A DNA stretch of 64,000 bases from Nocardioides luteus (lineage in GTDB: Bacteria > Actinomycetota > Actinomycetes > Propionibacteriales > Nocardioidaceae): NCBI RefSeq assembly GCF_015752315.1, contig NZ_JADOVJ010000001.1:5138501-5202500 (forward strand), written 5' to 3'. Both the position numbers and the translations under genes were made by a program. The notes under the pieces are model-generated. The model was not told the DNA's origin, did no database searches, and was given only the letters and a program-made list of their open reading frames with translations. Positions 54,142 through 64,000 of this stretch are shown here, piece by piece (positions within the stretch are counted from its first letter, which is position 1; every line of letters begins with the position of its first letter).

Positions 54142-57100
54142 TCATGCAGAACCCTCGGATTCGCTCGCCAGAGGCATCTGCATGGTCACCGTGCGACCGG
54201 CCTGGACGAAGATTCCGCGACCCGCAGGGAAGTCGGTGCGCTTGAGCTTGCCGAACGGAACCTTGAACAGCGTGTCGCCGTCGTAGGTGTCCGGCTTGAG
54301 CACGATGCCCTGACGAGCGGCCTTCCACTCACCCATGACGCCCGAGCCGCCGCCGGCTCGAGTGACATCGGCGTCGCCGATGAAGAGGTGGTCGGAGTTG
54401 TTGATGGCCTGCAGCAGGGCGCGCATAGGACGGTCGGCGGGACCGTCGGCCAGGTGGGTCATGTCCTCGGCGACGATCATGATGCGGCCGGGGAAGGACT
54501 CGTCGGCGACGATCTCGGCGAGCTCGGTGACGAGCGCCTTCTCGTCGTCGGGGCGGGTGGCGCTGCGTACCCACGGGCGGAAGTCGCCGAGGGTGGCGCG
54601 ACGGCTGCCGAGGTGGAACAGCTTGACCTCGGGGTCGAAGCGCTCCACGGACTCGACGAGCGCCTTGAGGGCGTTCGTCTTACCCGACTGCGGCGGGCCG
54701 GTGATGATGAACGAGCCGATCGGGTCGAAGCCGCGGGCGGACAGGGTGTCGTCGGCGATACCGAAGACGGGCTGTCCGTTGACCTGTGCCGGCATGGCCC
54801 GGCTGGAGATCTTCGTCGGCAGGGCGCCGATCTCCCCGACCTCAGGTACGCCCTGGGCACGCAGCTGGCTGACGAGCTCGTCGAGAGCCTTGGTCTGCTC
54901 GGCCACGTTGGTGGTGCCGCCGAGCACGGCCAGCTGGACCTCGGCCTTGTCGACGACGGCACGGCCGGGCACCGACTGCTCGTTGAGTACGTCCTTGGGT
55001 GCTCCGACCAGGACGTACTGGCTGGGGTCGGAGAGCCGCATGACGACACGGCGCGGGATGTTCGCGAAGACCGCCGTCGGGACGGACCCGGACCGGTCGG
55101 CGGTGATCACCGCGTGGATGCCGAGCGGGCGGCCCTCACCGAGGACACGCATGAAGGACTGGTAGAACGGCGCGCGACCGGCGGCGATCTCCCACTCCTT
55201 CTTGAACTCGGGGTAGTTGTCGATCAGCAGCAGGATGCGCGGCATCGAGGCGTCGGCGATCTCGCGGTACTCGGTGAGATTCGCGGCCGCAGCCTTGGAG
55301 AACAGCTCGGAGCGGCGGTCCATCTCCCGCTCGAGCGTACGCATCAGCCGCTGCAGACGCTCGGCGTCGTCGCCGTCGATGATCGAGCCGACGTGCGGGA
55401 GACGCTCGATCGCACCCAGCGCGCCGGAGGCGAAGTCGAGACCGTAGACGTGCACCGTGCCGAGCTCCGGACGGGCACCAGCGGCGGTCGCGATCGTCTT
55501 GAGCAGCGTCGACTTGCCGGAACCGGACGAGCCGAAGATGAGCAGCGAGCCGTCCCGGTCCGGGGAGAAGTAGACCGCGTTCTGCTGCTGACGCTCCGGG
55601 ATGTCGGCGAGACCCAGCAGGATCTGACCATCGCCCTCCAGCGGCAGGTCGCGCATGTCGACCACGGGAGCCAGGTCGTCGAGCCACGGACGCCGCGGGG
55701 TCATCAGGCCGGCGGTGGCCGAGGCCTTGATCAGCGTGGCCACGATCCGCTTCTGGTCGTTGGGGCCGAGATCCTCGTCGTGCGAGTCGCTCTCCGGCGG
55801 ACGCTCCGGCTCCCACTCGGTGATCGAACCGAACTTGAGCTCGGCCACCTTCACGTCAGCGGTGACCACCTCGTCCTCGCGGGTCCAACCACCGGCGTAC
55901 GCGGACTGGAACGGCGTCAGGCGACCGGGACCGGTCTTCGCGATGCCGCGGCCGGGCAGGGATGGCGGGAACGATGCCGCCACCGGGTCGTCGACGACGT
56001 CCTTGGAATCGGTCTCGTCGGCCATCCGCAGCGCGACGCGGAGGTTGGTGTTGGCCCGCAGGTTGTCCTTGATGACACCCGCCGGGCGCTGGGTCGCCAT
56101 GATCAGGTGGATGCCGAGCGAGCGGCCTCGCTGGGCGATGTCGACGACACCGTCGACGAACTCCGGGACCTCGCCGGCCAGAGCGGCGAACTCATCGATG
56201 ACCAGCACCAACGCGGGCGGGCACTCGGGGTCCTGGCGCTTCTCCAGCTCGAGGAGATCCTTGGCCTTCTTCCGGTTGAACAGGTGCTCGCGGTAGTGCA
56301 GCTCGGCCTTGAGGCTCGTCAGCGCGCGGCGTACGAGGTGCGGGCTCAGGTCGGTCACCAGACCGACACAGTGCGGCAGGTCGATGCAGTCGGCGAAGGC
56401 CGAGCCGCCCTTGTAGTCGACGAAGAGGAACGTCACCCGGTCGGGCGAGTGCGCCGAGGCGATGCCCAGCACCCACGCCTGCAGGAACTCGGACTTACCG
56501 GCACCGGTGGTGCCGCCGACGAGGGCGTGCGGACCCTGTGTACGCAGGTCCAGAGTCATCGCGTCGGAGGCGCCCTGGCCGATGATGGCGCGCAGGTTTC
56601 CCGCCTTCTTCAAGCGCGGCCGGGGCCGGTCGGACCGGTCGATGATGGAGTTGTTCTGCGCCCAGCGCTCGACGACGGAGTGCGGGTCCTCGGCGACCTC
56701 GTTGCCGACCAAGGACAGGAAGCTGACCGAGTTCGGGAGGTCGGAGGAGTCGTGGACCACGGTGCTGGCGTCCACGACGGGCGCGAGGCGCTTGGCGAAC
56801 ATGTCCATGTAGGCGTTGGAGACGCCCTCGACGGTGACACCCTCGTAGAGGTCACCGTTGCGGACCAGTCCGACGGTGGCGCGCTCCAGGCCCTCGCTGA
56901 CGTCCAGGTAGCTGCGGCAGACCGCCGGCAGCGCCTCGACGGTGGAGGACATGAAGACGGCGTGCACGCCGACATCGGCTCCACGCTCGAGCACCTGCAC
57001 CAGCCGGGCACGGTCCACCGGAGCGTCGTTGGTGACGAAGACGATGATGGAGACCTGCACCCGCGCGTTGGTCTCCTCGCCGGCCCGAGCGACGTCGGTG

Positions 57101-58647
57101 CCGTACTGCATCGGGTTCCACTTCTCCGGGAACGGGCCGCGGTGCTCCGCGGTCCGCCCGGCGCGCATGATGTATTCCTCCAGCGCGCTGAGCAGGGCGT
57201 TGGCCGTCGGCGCGGAGTCGGCCAGCGGCATGTCCTTGAACCGGTTGGTCTCGGAGGTGGTGTGCGGCAGCCACTTGAGCCACTCGAACTCCTCGACCCA
57301 GTCGGGGTCGGCGAAGGCGACGGTGACGACCTCGTTGGGCGCGTGCAGACCGAAGAGCTGCACCGCGATCCCGCGCATCGCGTCGGCCGCCGGGCCGGCC
57401 GGCCCGGCGACACCCACGGAGCCCACCGCGGGCAGCGACTCCAGCAGCGGTACGTCGTCGACGTACTTGTAGCGCTCCTTCAGACGGTCGATCCGCTCGA
57501 TGAACTCGGGCAGGCCGTTCTGGGTGTCGCGCTCCGCGATCGAGTTGCGCGAGAGCGCGCGGGTGGTGCCGAGACGTACGGCCAGGAAGTTCCAGTGCTC
57601 AGGACGCCTGGTCCACAGGCGCGGACCGAGCTGCATCGCCTGCTCGAAGACCTCCGCGACCGGCGGGACCTCCTCGTTGCGCGCCAGCTCCTCCTCGGGC
57701 TTGCTGCGGTAGAAGACCTCTTCCAGCTTCTCGAACTGCCGCTCGAAGAGCTCGATCTCGTGATCCTGCTTCGCGCCGGCCTGGCGGTGCTGGTTGATGA
57801 AGTTGCCGACCGCCATCATCGGCGTCATCACGACCAGCAGCAGCGCCCGGGCGCGACCGGTCATCGCGTAGATGGAGAGCGCCATGATGATCGGCGCGAT
57901 CAGCACGAACCACGGGAACAGCTTCTTCTGCATCTCCGTGGGCATCCACGGCGGCGGGTGCTCGGTGCCCGGGTAGCGGACGTCGACCCGCGGGCTGCGG
58001 TTGAAGAGCAGGCCGCCACCGCGCTCGAGGACCGGGTCCTCGACCGTGTCGAGGAAGTCCTGGGAGAGCTGCATGACCAGCGTGGTGCTGCCGATGATGA
58101 CGGGCGTGTCCGGCGCCAGACGTACGCGGGAGACCTGGGTGCCGTCGACGACGACGCCGTTGGCGGAGTTGAGGTCGACCAGCTCCACGGAGCGGTCCAC
58201 CTCGATACGGGCGTGCCGCTTGGAGACCATCGGGTCGGCCAGCACGATCTCGTTCTCAGGTCCACGGCCGATCGAGGCGTGGCCGGTGACCAGCGGGAAC
58301 GCCTGTCCCCGGACCGGACCGTCGATCGCGCGGAGCACGCCGACGCTCTTGCGCCGCGAGCCGGTCGCCTCGGCGTCCGGGCCGAGGTTCACCACCGCTG
58401 CGGCGAAGCCGGACCCGATCGGCGCCTCGCCGATGGGGATGTCGTGCTGGAGCGGCTCCATCCGGTCGGCGGTCGGCGGAGCGACCGCCAACGTCAAGAC
58501 GTCGTGCTCACCCGCGATGATCGAACGAGCCGGGTCGGCGTCGGCGATGTGTCGGGCGACGTCACCCGCGGTGGCAGTGGAGTCAGCCGTGACGATCACA
58601 TCCGCAGGCGCGACACCGGGCCGGTGCAGAGTGAGCTTGACCTTCAT
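54142..58647 (-). CDS. EssC-like FHA/FtsK-SpoIIIE type VII secretion ATPase
   Basis: 1501 residues. An N-terminal domain (1-90) and an FHA domain (about 105-190: SIGRGPENEIVLADP, SKRHARIE, NSANGVVVDG) precede two TM helices (about 240-285) and three P-loop domains: GTTGAGKSEF (about 712), GSSGSGKSTL (about 1038) and GPPQSGKTNA (about 1315). Walker B of the first domain is complete (VLVIDEFAAL); the later ones read LLIDNYPE and IVAEDMT. FHA domains before the TMs are the hallmark of EssC/YukBA of Firmicutes, not of EccC. It presumably drives a second secretion route or substrate class; FHA implies control by phosphothreonine, perhaps from the kinases at 35180-39750. Confidence 0.92.
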   Translation of the reverse strand: MKVKLTLHRPGVAPADVIVTADSTATAGDVARHIADADPARSIIAGEHDVLTLAVAPPTADRMEPLQHDIPIGEAPIGSGFAAAVVNLGPDAEATGSRRKSVGVLRAIDGPVRGQAFPLVTGHASIGRGPENEIVLADPMVSKRHARIEVDRSVELVDLNSANGVVVDGTQVSRVRLAPDTPVIIGSTTLVMQLSQDFLDTVEDPVLERGGGLLFNRSPRVDVRYPGTEHPPPWMPTEMQKKLFPWFVLIAPIIMALSIYAMTGRARALLLVVMTPMMAVGNFINQHRQAGAKQDHEIELFERQFEKLEEVFYRSKPEEELARNEEVPPVAEVFEQAMQLGPRLWTRRPEHWNFLAVRLGTTRALSRNSIAERDTQNGLPEFIERIDRLKERYKYVDDVPLLESLPAVGSVGVAGPAGPAADAMRGIAVQLFGLHAPNEVVTVAFADPDWVEEFEWLKWLPHTTSETNRFKDMPLADSAPTANALLSALEEYIMRAGRTAEHRGPFPEKWNPMQYGTDVARAGEETNARVQVSIIVFVTNDAPVDRARLVQVLERGADVGVHAVFMSSTVEALPAVCRSYLDVSEGLERATVGLVRNGDLYEGVTVEGVSNAYMDMFAKRLAPVVDASTVVHDSSDLPNSVSFLSLVGNEVAEDPHSVVERWAQNNSIIDRSDRPRPRLKKAGNLRAIIGQGASDAMTLDLRTQGPHALVGGTTGAGKSEFLQAWVLGIASAHSPDRVTFLFVDYKGGSAFADCIDLPHCVGLVTDLSPHLVRRALTSLKAELHYREHLFNRKKAKDLLELEKRQDPECPPALVLVIDEFAALAGEVPEFVDGVVDIAQRGRSLGIHLIMATQRPAGVIKDNLRANTNLRVALRMADETDSKDVVDDPVAASFPPSLPGRGIAKTGPGRLTPFQSAYAGGWTREDEVVTADVKVAELKFGSITEWEPERPPESDSHDEDLGPNDQKRIVATLIKASATAGLMTPRRPWLDDLAPVVDMRDLPLEGDGQILLGLADIPERQQQNAVYFSPDRDGSLLIFGSSGSGKSTLLKTIATAAGARPELGTVHVYGLDFASGALGAIERLPHVGSIIDGDDAERLQRLMRTLEREMDRRSELFSKAAAANLTEYREIADASMPRILLLIDNYPEFKKEWEIAAGRAPFYQSFMRVLGEGRPLGIHAVITADRSGSVPTAVFANIPRRVVMRLSDPSQYVLVGAPKDVLNEQSVPGRAVVDKAEVQLAVLGGTTNVAEQTKALDELVSQLRAQGVPEVGEIGALPTKISSRAMPAQVNGQPVFGIADDTLSARGFDPIGSFIITGPPQSGKTNALKALVESVERFDPEVKLFHLGSRRATLGDFRPWVRSATRPDDEKALVTELAEIVADESFPGRIMIVAEDMTHLADGPADRPMRALLQAINNSDHLFIGDADVTRAGGGSGVMGEWKAARQGIVLKPDTYDGDTLFKVPFGKLKRTDFPAGRGIFVQAGRTVTMQMPLASESEGSA

Positions 58648-58711
58648 CCTTCGTTCCCCTCGTCAACGTGCTGAAAGACCATGCAGAAAGATCGTGCGGG
58701 CGGGAACGCGG

Positions 58712-60079
58712 TCACCCGCGTCGCACCAGGGCGGAGCGGTCGCCGAACCGGATCATCGCGCCGACGGGGGCCAGCACCGGCTCCCAGGCCTTCAGCCGGC
58801 GGGTGGCACCCTCGTGGATCACCACGGTGCCGTTGGTCGAGCCGCGGTCGGTGACCTCGACACCGTCACCGCTGGGCCGCAGCGAGAGGTGGGTCTTCGA
58901 GACCGACACGTCGATGATCGAGACCGTACGCGCCCCGAGCGTGTTCTCCGTCAAGGCGGGGTCACGACCGACCAGCACCAGGCCGGACACCGGGATCCGC
59001 TCGCCGGAGTCGACCTTGAGCATGATGCCGCGCGACTGTGCCGCGGGCTGGTGGGCGCCGGTGGTGGACGCCGGAGCCGGAGTCGGCGTCGGGGTCGGGG
59101 GCGGGGTCGGCGCGGGAGTCGGGATCGGCGCCGCCGTAGGGGCGGGCGCCGGAGTCGGGTGCGGAGTCGGGGCAGGCGTCGGGGTCGGGGGCGGCGGGGG
59201 CACGGTCTGGCCCTGGTTGGGCACCACACCGCGCGAGGGCGGGATCGACGGCATCACCGGCTTCGGCGCCACCGGTCCCGACGGCGGGGTCGCGAGCGCA
59301 CCACCTGGGGAGGCACCGGGCTCCTCGCGCTTCGCCTTCGGACGGGACACCCCGAGCACGCCGGCGCTGACCCGCCCCGCGGGACGGTAGCTGCCGGCGT
59401 CGTGGTCGTTGGGCGTGCTGAGCGAGGGCAGCGACTTCCGCTCCGCGACGGGCGCGGCCGCGACCGTCTTGCGGGCGATGCGCATCCGCTTCTCGTCGTA
59501 GGGGTCGAGACCTTCGCGGACGTCGACCATCCAGGTCTCGGCGACCTTGTCGTGCCAGCCGCGGCCACGGTTCTCCTTGTCGAGCAGCGGCGAGGCGAGG
59601 AAGACGATCGGCGCGATCGGGACGATGCCGGACCCCCAGAGCACGAGAGCCCTGAGGAACGCGCGGCCGACGCCGGGGCGCTCGAGCGTCTTGACGTTGA
59701 CCGATCGGACGCCGGCCATGGACTTGCCCAGCGTGACGCCGCGGCGGCCGTGGAAGACGATCTGGACGATGACGAAGATCAGCGACAGCAGCACGGTCGC
59801 GCCACCCGCGATCGCGGCCAGCGTGATGTCGGGGTGGCTCAGGAACCGGGCGAAGCCGAACTTTCCCTGGGCCAGCTTGAGCAGCAGCGGAAGGGTGAAG
59901 ACGAGATACGGCACCTGGAGGACCAGGTAGCAGACGATGTCGACGGCCGCGGCGGCCGCCCGACGGCCCAGGGGCGCGTCCTTCAGCCCGAGCGAGGCAG
60001 CGTAGGCCGGGTCCGGTTTTCCGTCGGCGGTGAGACCTTCGATCCGGTCGTCATTTTCGGCGACCTCCCATATCTCCAC
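58712..60079 (-). CDS. RDD-FHA membrane protein
   Basis: 455 residues. An RDD membrane domain (about 35-200; three or four TMs, with GRRGVTLGKSMAGVRSV) is followed by a basic linker, a very long Pro/Thr/Ala-rich stretch (about 260-345) and a C-terminal FHA domain (LVLVGRDP, SVSKTHLSLR, DRGSTNGTVV). GTG 60079 with GAGGAG 9 nt upstream; an in-phase ATG at 60071 is out of frame. It lies 64 bp upstream of the EssC-like gene, so the two FHA proteins probably form an operon and respond to the same phosphorylated partner. Confidence 0.88.
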   Translation of the reverse strand: MEIWEVAENDDRIEGLTADGKPDPAYAASLGLKDAPLGRRAAAAAVDIVCYLVLQVPYLVFTLPLLLKLAQGKFGFARFLSHPDITLAAIAGGATVLLSLIFVIVQIVFHGRRGVTLGKSMAGVRSVNVKTLERPGVGRAFLRALVLWGSGIVPIAPIVFLASPLLDKENRGRGWHDKVAETWMVDVREGLDPYDEKRMRIARKTVAAAPVAERKSLPSLSTPNDHDAGSYRPAGRVSAGVLGVSRPKAKREEPGASPGGALATPPSGPVAPKPVMPSIPPSRGVVPNQGQTVPPPPPTPTPAPTPHPTPAPAPTAAPIPTPAPTPPPTPTPTPAPASTTGAHQPAAQSRGIMLKVDSGERIPVSGLVLVGRDPALTENTLGARTVSIIDVSVSKTHLSLRPSGDGVEVTDRGSTNGTVVIHEGATRRLKAWEPVLAPVGAMIRFGDRSALVRRG

Positions 60080-60192
60080 CGCAAGAACTCCTCACGCCCG
60101 ATGTCCGAGTATTTTCGGCGCTGACCCAACAACGCCAGAAGGCTACCGGAATCTCCCGGCTCGGGCGCGATGGTGTCTGGCAGGATCGACGT

Positions 60193-61077
60193 ATGTCAAC
60201 ACCCTCCGGGCCATCCGGGAGCCCCGAGCGCATCGTCTTCTCCGACGGCAGCACCGCCGATCTCGTACGCAAGGAGGACGGCTGGGTCATCGAGATCAAC
60301 GGTGTGGCGCAGTCCCACCTCGGTGACCCCGGGCAGCCGCCGAAGCTCGCCTCGATCCGGTGGATGCTGGCGGCGCTCGGCGACCGGGCGCCGCGGACGG
60401 CCGCCCACCTCGGCGGGGCGCTGCTCGCGCTGCCCCGCGCGGTCGCCCACCGGTGGCCGTCGACCACCCAGACGGTCGTGGAGCTGGAGCCCGCGCTCGT
60501 CGAGCTCACCGCGTCGCGGTTTCCCCTGCCCGCGGGGATCACCATGGAGACGGCCGACGCACGCTCGTGGCTGGAGGCGCACCCGGGGTCGGAGCACGAT
60601 GCCGTCGTCATCGACATCTTCGTCGGCAACCGGATCCCGCCGGCGTTCACCTCGCTGGAGTGCATGACCGCGGCTCGCCGTGCGCTGAGCGAGGAGGGTC
60701 GGCTGGTGCTGAACTCCGTCGCCGGCCCCGAGCTGCTCTTCACCCGGCGCGAGCTCGCGACGCTGCGTACGGTCTTCGAGCATGTCGCGATGATCGTGCA
60801 GGGGTCCGCGCTGGCGGGAGCGCGGTTCGGCAACGCCACGCTGATCGCCTCGGCGTCCCCGATCGACTTCGACGCGATCCGCGCGGCGCTCGCCGGCGAC
60901 GCGTCGAAGGGCGCGCTGGTGACCGACCTCGACCCGATCGTCGACGGGGCCGGCCCGATCCGCGACGCCGACCAGCTCTGGTCCCCGGAGCCGAACCTGC
61001 CCGACGCGAGCGCGGCGCTGCGGCTCCTCGAGCAGGCCCGCCGGGCCGTCGGCACGCTCAGAACCGCCGCCGACTGA
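60193..61077 (+). CDS. Spermidine/spermine synthase-like methyltransferase-fold protein
   Basis: 294 residues. Rossmann landmarks are AHLGGALLALPRA (the Gly-rich loop region), TTQTVVELEPALVELT and the acidic loop TADARSWL, then DAVVIDIFVGNR; this is the SpeE-like fold. The N-terminal beta domain is short and the putrescine-binding residues are not evident, so polyamine synthesis is uncertain. It resembles the many SpeE-like proteins of unknown substrate in actinobacteria. ATG 60193 starts it; divergent from the RDD-FHA gene across 113 bp. Confidence 0.8.
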   Translation: MSTPSGPSGSPERIVFSDGSTADLVRKEDGWVIEINGVAQSHLGDPGQPPKLASIRWMLAALGDRAPRTAAHLGGALLALPRAVAHRWPSTTQTVVELEPALVELTASRFPLPAGITMETADARSWLEAHPGSEHDAVVIDIFVGNRIPPAFTSLECMTAARRALSEEGRLVLNSVAGPELLFTRRELATLRTVFEHVAMIVQGSALAGARFGNATLIASASPIDFDAIRAALAGDASKGALVTDLDPIVDGAGPIRDADQLWSPEPNLPDASAALRLLEQARRAVGTLRTAAD

Positions 61078-61270
61078 CCTTCCGTCCCCTTTGTCTAGCG
61101 AGATTCGGCCCTATCGCTCGGCAGATACCGCGACAGGCATCGACGGGCATTTCTTTTACCGAAACCGGCTTGTAACGTTCAAACAACCTGCTCGCGACTT
61201 GAGGGCGGGATGCTTGATGCGCAAGACAAACCACGATGCACACCATCTATCCGTTGTAGGGGGGACCTCG

Positions 61271-61441
61271 ATGGAAACACTCACCGCGATCGAGCCTGAG
61301 GCCAGCAGCGCCGCTAAGCAGCGCAGCCTCAAGTTCCGCCACGCCAGCGCCCTGACCAAGCTCATGGAGGAGCGTCAGGACCTGCGTGGTGTTCACGTGT
61401 TCGCCGACTTCGTCGACGACTCGGTCCGCTGGTCCGCGTGA
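61271..61441 (+). CDS. Small conserved-looking protein of 56 residues
   Basis: Begins METLTAIEPEASSAAKQRS and contains KFRHASALTKLMEERQDLRG and a C-terminal VHVFADFVDDSVRW; acidic with a basic middle. No TM or signal peptide. GGGGGGA precedes ATG 61271. It stands alone between the spermidine-synthase-like gene and a terminator; the 193 bp upstream look A/T-rich and promoter-like. No function known; an in-frame extension upstream to 61091 is probably non-coding. Confidence 0.65.
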   Translation: METLTAIEPEASSAAKQRSLKFRHASALTKLMEERQDLRGVHVFADFVDDSVRWSA

Positions 61442-61480
61442 CCAGCATCTGATTTGGGGGGATCCACGATCCCGATGCGT

Positions 61481-61508
61481 AAGGCCCGGCCAACGACGGC
61501 CGGGCCTT
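61481..61508. terminator. Bidirectional terminator
   Basis: 11-bp perfect stem AAGGCCCGGCC/GGCCGGGCCTT, arms 61481-61491 and 61498-61508, loop of 6 nt, between the small gene and the convergent amidohydrolase gene. Confidence 0.7.
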
Positions 61509-61527
61509 CGCAGTTCTCGAGGGGCGC

Positions 61528-63021
61528 CTAGGCCGTCCGGTGGGCGATCCGCCCGCCGACCACGGTCAGCACGACGCCGCCGTGGGCGATCGCGGCCAGG
61601 TCTCCGACCGAGGCCCGAAGCGGGTCGATGTCGAGCAGGGCCAGGTCGCCGCGAGATCCGGGAGCGACCGTCGGCTGGCCGTCCACCGAGGCCGTCAGCG
61701 CCTCCTGGACGGTCAGTGCCTGCTCCGGATGCCACGGCTCCTTGCCGTCTCGCGAGCGACCGACGGCCGAGGCGATCGCCAGCCACGGGTCGAGGGGCGC
61801 GACCGGGGCGTCCGAACCGAGCGCGATCCGCACCCCCTCCTCGAGCATCCAGCGGGTCGCGAAGCAGCGCTCCTCCCGCCCCGGCCAGACGTCCTCGGTC
61901 ATCTCGCGGTCGTCGAGGATGTGGGCCGGCTGCACCGAGGCAGTGATCCCGAGCCGGGCCATCAGCGGCAGATCCTCGCGACGTACGAGCTGGGCGTGCT
62001 CGATGCTCCCGCGCGCACCCGTGGCCGCGTACGCCGCCAGAGCCTCCGACACCGCCCGGTCGCCGATCGCGTGGGTGGCCACCTCCAGGCCGGCCGCGCG
62101 GGCCTTCCCCAGCAGCCCGGTCAGCTCCTCGGGCGACTGGTTGGGGGCCCCGCAGCTGTCCGGGTCGTCGGCGTAGGGGTCGCAGCACCACGCGGTGCGA
62201 GTGCCCAGCGAGCCGTCGCTGATGATCTTCAGCGGTCCCATGGTGAGCCGGTCCTCGCCGGGGATCAGCGGGTCGCCGGTGCGAAGACCCGAGGCGATCG
62301 CCTCGTCGAGCTGGTCGGCGTACGTCGCGACCCGGATCCGGAGCAGGTCGCAGCCGGACGACCACCGTGACCGCCAGTCGTCGAGCCGGACGCCGACCTC
62401 GAAGTCGGTCATCCCGACCACCCCGAGCGCGGCCGTGCGGGTGAGCATCCGGCGGTAGGCCGCCGGAGTGCTTCCGCGGGTCTCGAAGAGCTCCGCCACC
62501 CGCGGATAGGCCTGGTACCACTCCGTCTCCTGCACCATGTCCTCACGGCGAGGAAGCTCCAGGGCGTCGAGGGCCGCGGTGTTCAGCCAGGCGTGGTGGA
62601 AGTCGTGGTTGACCAGGATCGCGGGGACGGGGCCGGTGACCGAGTCGAGCTCGGAGACGGTGCCCCAGCGGTCCCAGGTGCCGGCAGAGTGGCCCATCCC
62701 GACGATCGCCTCACCCGGCTGGATCTCACGTGCCGCCGCCGCGACCCGCGCCAGTGCCTCGGCGGGCGAACGGGTGCCGTGCAGGTCCAGCCGGCTGGCC
62801 CGCAGCGTCCACTGGCCGAGGTGGGTGTGGGCGTCCCACAGTCCCGGCACCAGCCAGCGGCCGCCCGCGTCGTACGCCTCGACGCCATCGGGCCGGGGCA
62901 GGCCTTCTCCGACCGCCGACACGAGACCGTCGGTGACGAGGACATCAACCACCCCGGCGGGCACGTCCGCCCGAGGTGAGAGCGGAACGATGCGTACGTT
63001 CCGGAGGAGAAGGTCGGGCAT
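61528..63021 (-). CDS. Amidohydrolase family 3 protein (YtcJ-like)
   Basis: 497 residues of the TIM-barrel metal-dependent hydrolases. Metal motifs: DAHTH near residue 64, a central His pair in THAIGD and SIEHAQL, and GSDAPV near 400; the small beta-sandwich strand domains are at both ends. YtcJ-like enzymes hydrolyse N-formyl or similar amides; the substrate here is unknown. ATG 63021 is the start, with no obvious operon partner. Confidence 0.88.
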   Translation of the reverse strand: MPDLLLRNVRIVPLSPRADVPAGVVDVLVTDGLVSAVGEGLPRPDGVEAYDAGGRWLVPGLWDAHTHLGQWTLRASRLDLHGTRSPAEALARVAAAAREIQPGEAIVGMGHSAGTWDRWGTVSELDSVTGPVPAILVNHDFHHAWLNTAALDALELPRREDMVQETEWYQAYPRVAELFETRGSTPAAYRRMLTRTAALGVVGMTDFEVGVRLDDWRSRWSSGCDLLRIRVATYADQLDEAIASGLRTGDPLIPGEDRLTMGPLKIISDGSLGTRTAWCCDPYADDPDSCGAPNQSPEELTGLLGKARAAGLEVATHAIGDRAVSEALAAYAATGARGSIEHAQLVRREDLPLMARLGITASVQPAHILDDREMTEDVWPGREERCFATRWMLEEGVRIALGSDAPVAPLDPWLAIASAVGRSRDGKEPWHPEQALTVQEALTASVDGQPTVAPGSRGDLALLDIDPLRASVGDLAAIAHGGVVLTVVGGRIAHRTA

Positions 63022-63075
63022 GAGCAGACGATAAGGAGTCTGCCCATGCCCGGGCCAATCAGATATCGAGGTGGC

Positions 63076-64000
<925 letters not shown>

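Noticed and set aside
54121..58674. A 1517-residue plus-strand reading frame opposite the EssC-like gene
   Set aside because: It is the antisense shadow expected in high-GC DNA; the minus strand encodes clear FHA and FtsK motifs. The same holds for the long antisense frames opposite eccC (31050-33761), the kinases, aspartokinase and dnaX.
59040..59210. Short repeats in the RDD-FHA gene as a CRISPR or satellite
   Set aside because: They encode the Pro/Thr/Ala linker of the protein; units are irregular and coding. The poly-Pro tract at 37260-37420 is rejected for the same reason.
61091..61270. N-terminal extension of the 56-residue protein
   Set aside because: The extension lacks coding character, and a good ribosome-binding site stands directly before ATG 61271.

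Overview
The window is high-GC actinobacterial chromosome. Supporting marks are a WhiB regulator, a mycothiol-dependent-enzyme homologue, an F420/deazaflavin-type nitroreductase, a PASTA class A PBP and an ESX-like type VII secretion locus. The gene order nth, crp, MBL, NUDIX, RidA, two ArsA-type ATPases, whiB, PBP, metallophosphoesterase is the block known from mycobacteria (Rv3674c-Rv3683) and Streptomyces (around SCO3569-SCO3580). Overall style suggests Nocardioidaceae or a relative; that placement is an inference from family knowledge, not a search result.

Layout. 1-15.2 kb is the conserved crp/whiB/PBP block, interrupted by a SigE-type sigma factor and a duplicated propeller-type membrane protein (1.5-4.6 kb). 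A tRNA-Pro follows at 15.3 kb. 16.7-23.4 kb is a minus-strand housekeeping run: asd, an unusually long aspartokinase, a DUF5063 protein, recR, a YbaB/EbfC protein and dnaX. SRP RNA and tRNA-Ser lie at 24.2-24.5 kb.

24.6-35.1 kb is an ESX-like core: mycosin, EccB, EccD, two Esx (WXG100) proteins, a second EccD and a divergent three-ATPase EccC. 35.2-44.5 kb holds two tandem receptor kinases with FG-GAP/VCBS ectodomains, a family 5 solute-binding lipoprotein, two further lipoproteins and a membrane protein. 44.5-54.0 kb is an accessory zone with two paralogous cassettes. Each contains a 95-residue WXG100-like protein, a helical partner, a large candidate type VII substrate with a hydrophobic C-terminal half, and two accessory proteins; a third copy of the 95-residue gene follows. 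54.1-60.1 kb carries a second, EssC-like FHA/FtsK ATPase and an RDD-FHA membrane protein. The window ends with a spermidine-synthase-like protein, a 56-residue small protein, an amidohydrolase and a truncated HerA-like ATPase.

How it fits together (inference). One locus appears to hold both an actinobacterial EccC/EccB/EccD translocon and a Firmicutes-style EssC-like motor, with duplicated substrate cassettes whose WXG100-like genes share a promoter-like element and are each followed by a hairpin. The two kinases and the two FHA proteins could form a phospho-signalling layer over secretion. The mycosin appears to lack catalytic residues. No eccE, eccA or espG homologue was recognised.
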